Positions 5,662 to 6,789 of a DNA stretch of 6,789 bases are shown one piece after another. The notes under the pieces were generated by a model that worked only from the letters and a program-made list of their open reading frames with translations, did not search any database and was not told where the DNA came from. Origin of the DNA: Dehalococcoidales bacterium (lineage in GTDB: Bacteria > Chloroflexota > Dehalococcoidia > Dehalococcoidales > UBA2162). Both the position numbers and the translations under genes were made by a program. The stretch is from NCBI GenBank assembly GCA_020354275.1, contig CP070645.1:401121-407909 (forward strand), read 5' to 3'. The stretch's first letter is position 1. Each line of letters begins with the position of its first letter.

Positions 5662-6788
5662 TATTCTACTTTTATTATGTACTCCTCTCTCATTTCCCTG
5701 GCCAGAGCGTAGTTCATTGCTCCAACCTGTTTTACCAAACCTTTAAGCTCCATCATGGTCAGGGTGCTACTTACCGTTGACACTGGCAGTTTGCTGGAAC
5801 GGCAAACCTCGTCAATATGGGTAGGCTCGGCCCCTAGATGCTTCAGTAGTAGAGATTCAATATCGGATGGCGGCATGACCTCCTTCATTTCCATCTGATA
5901 TGCCACCGCCGTTAAATTCAGTTCTTCCAGAATATCCCGGTAATCCCTGACTAGTTTAGCCCCTTCCTGAATAAGGTGATTGGTTCCCCGGCTGGCGTTG
6001 GATAATATGCTACCCGGAACAGCAAACACCTCCCTGTTCTGCTCCAGTGCCAGATTGGCAGTGATCATAGCCCCACTGGTCTCCCCAGCCTCGAAAACCA
6101 GAACCCCCAGACTCATTCCGCTCATGATCCGGTTACGTCTGGGGAAGTTCTCAGCTCTGGGTTTGGTACCCAGAGGGTATTCGCTGACCAGTGCTCCGTG
6201 TTCCTGAAGCCGGCGGGCTAAATCAGCATTTTCTCCGGGGTAAACAATGTCCAACCCGCAGGCAAAAACAGCTATACTCCGACCCCCAGCCTCTAAGGCG
6301 CTACGATGAGCGACGGTATCAATCCCCCTGGCCAAACCACTGACAACAGTGATCTTACTCTGCGCCAAGTCGGTCACTAGCTCCTCAGTCACCTGCTTGC
6401 CATAGATAGTAGCCCTTCGGGTACCTACAACCGCCAGGCACCACTCATCCTCAGGGAGCAGGCTGCCTCTGATATATAGTAACGGCGGATAGTCATATAT
6501 CTCCTTGAGTCGTGCCGGGTAAGCGGGGTCATGAAAAGTAACTGCTGATACACCGTAGCGGTCCAGCTTTTCCATCTCTGAATCCAGGGAAACTTTAGAC
6601 CGGTAAGATGTAATCGAGCGTATTGATTTGCTGTCCAGTCCGGCCTGTCTTAACTGGCCAGGGGTAGCCTTCCAGGCATCTGAAAGGCTACCAAAATAGT
6701 TTTCCAGTTGAGCTAATCTGACGCGGCCGATGCCCGGTATACGGCTGAATCCCACCCAGTATTTGATGTCTTTTACATTTGTCTCCAA
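5661..6788 (-). CDS. dprA: DNA-processing protein DprA (Smf), start at the window edge
   Basis: This protein of about 375 residues binds incoming single-stranded DNA and loads RecA onto it during natural transformation; it is also widespread in bacteria not known to be competent. An N-terminal helix-hairpin-helix or SAM-like region includes IPGIGRVRL at 17-25. The Rossmann-like DprA core spans about 85-290, with VGTRRA at 121-126, SGLARGID at 150-157, CGLDIVYP at 177-184, SEYPLG at 202-207, FPRRNR at 215-220, ETSGAMITA at 236-244, VFAVPGS at 254-260 and GTNHLI at 268-273. The tail, about 305-365, has a winged-helix pattern (LPVSTVSSTLTMMELKGLV), like the DML1-type domain of longer DprA proteins. 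The apparent start is TTG at 6786-6788, one base from the right edge, so its ribosome binding site cannot be seen and a start farther upstream cannot be excluded. All core motifs are intact. It leads the visible gene run and shares TAATG with topA. Confidence 0.96.
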   Translation of the reverse strand: METNVKDIKYWVGFSRIPGIGRVRLAQLENYFGSLSDAWKATPGQLRQAGLDSKSIRSITSYRSKVSLDSEMEKLDRYGVSAVTFHDPAYPARLKEIYDYPPLLYIRGSLLPEDEWCLAVVGTRRATIYGKQVTEELVTDLAQSKITVVSGLARGIDTVAHRSALEAGGRSIAVFACGLDIVYPGENADLARRLQEHGALVSEYPLGTKPRAENFPRRNRIMSGMSLGVLVFEAGETSGAMITANLALEQNREVFAVPGSILSNASRGTNHLIQEGAKLVRDYRDILEELNLTAVAYQMEMKEVMPPSDIESLLLKHLGAEPTHIDEVCRSSKLPVSTVSSTLTMMELKGLVKQVGAMNYALAREMREEYIIKVE

Positions 6789-6789
6789 G

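Overview
The window is a compact, single-direction bacterial gene block. Seven genes all read on the minus strand, so in transcription order they run from the right edge to the left edge: dprA, topA, a Xer tyrosine recombinase, an M24 Xaa-Pro peptidase, efp, a short PHP-domain protein, and the beginning of a purN-like formyltransferase cut by the left edge. Gaps between genes run from a 1-nt overlap to about 65 nt. No stretch over 300 bases lacks a gene. I see no RNA gene, insertion sequence, CRISPR array, phage gene or convincing terminator.

Protein style and gene order suggest a member of the Chloroflexota, most likely Dehalococcoidia. The pointers are the EF-P sequence, the atypical PurN N-terminus and the Xer style. 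This is inferred from remembered family features, not from a database search. The dprA-topA-xer order resembles the Bacillus order smf-topA-trmFO-codV with trmFO missing. The peptidase-efp pair matches the yqhT-efp pair of Firmicutes.

Region by region: 5661-6788 is dprA, whose TTG start lies at the right edge. 3544-5661 is topA, overlapping dprA through TAATG. 2604-3539 is xer, starting 4 nt after topA. 1490-2560 is the peptidase, with a TTG start and a visible ribosome binding site. 907-1464 is efp. 253-897 is the PHP protein, with a GTG start. 188-252 is a short spacer with a possible -10 box. 1-187 is the purN-like fragment.

The first three genes handle DNA: single-strand DNA loading onto RecA, relaxation of negative supercoils, and chromosome dimer resolution. 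The next two both concern proline: hydrolysis of Xaa-Pro bonds, and relief of ribosome stalling at polyproline. The PHP protein's substrate is unknown, and purN begins a purine or one-carbon step. This looks like a core housekeeping region, and I found no undescribed defence or mobile system. The most interesting detail is EF-P, whose modification loop lacks the usual PGKG motif and appears one residue short. Second is a six-residue insertion in the N-terminal domain of the Xer recombinase.
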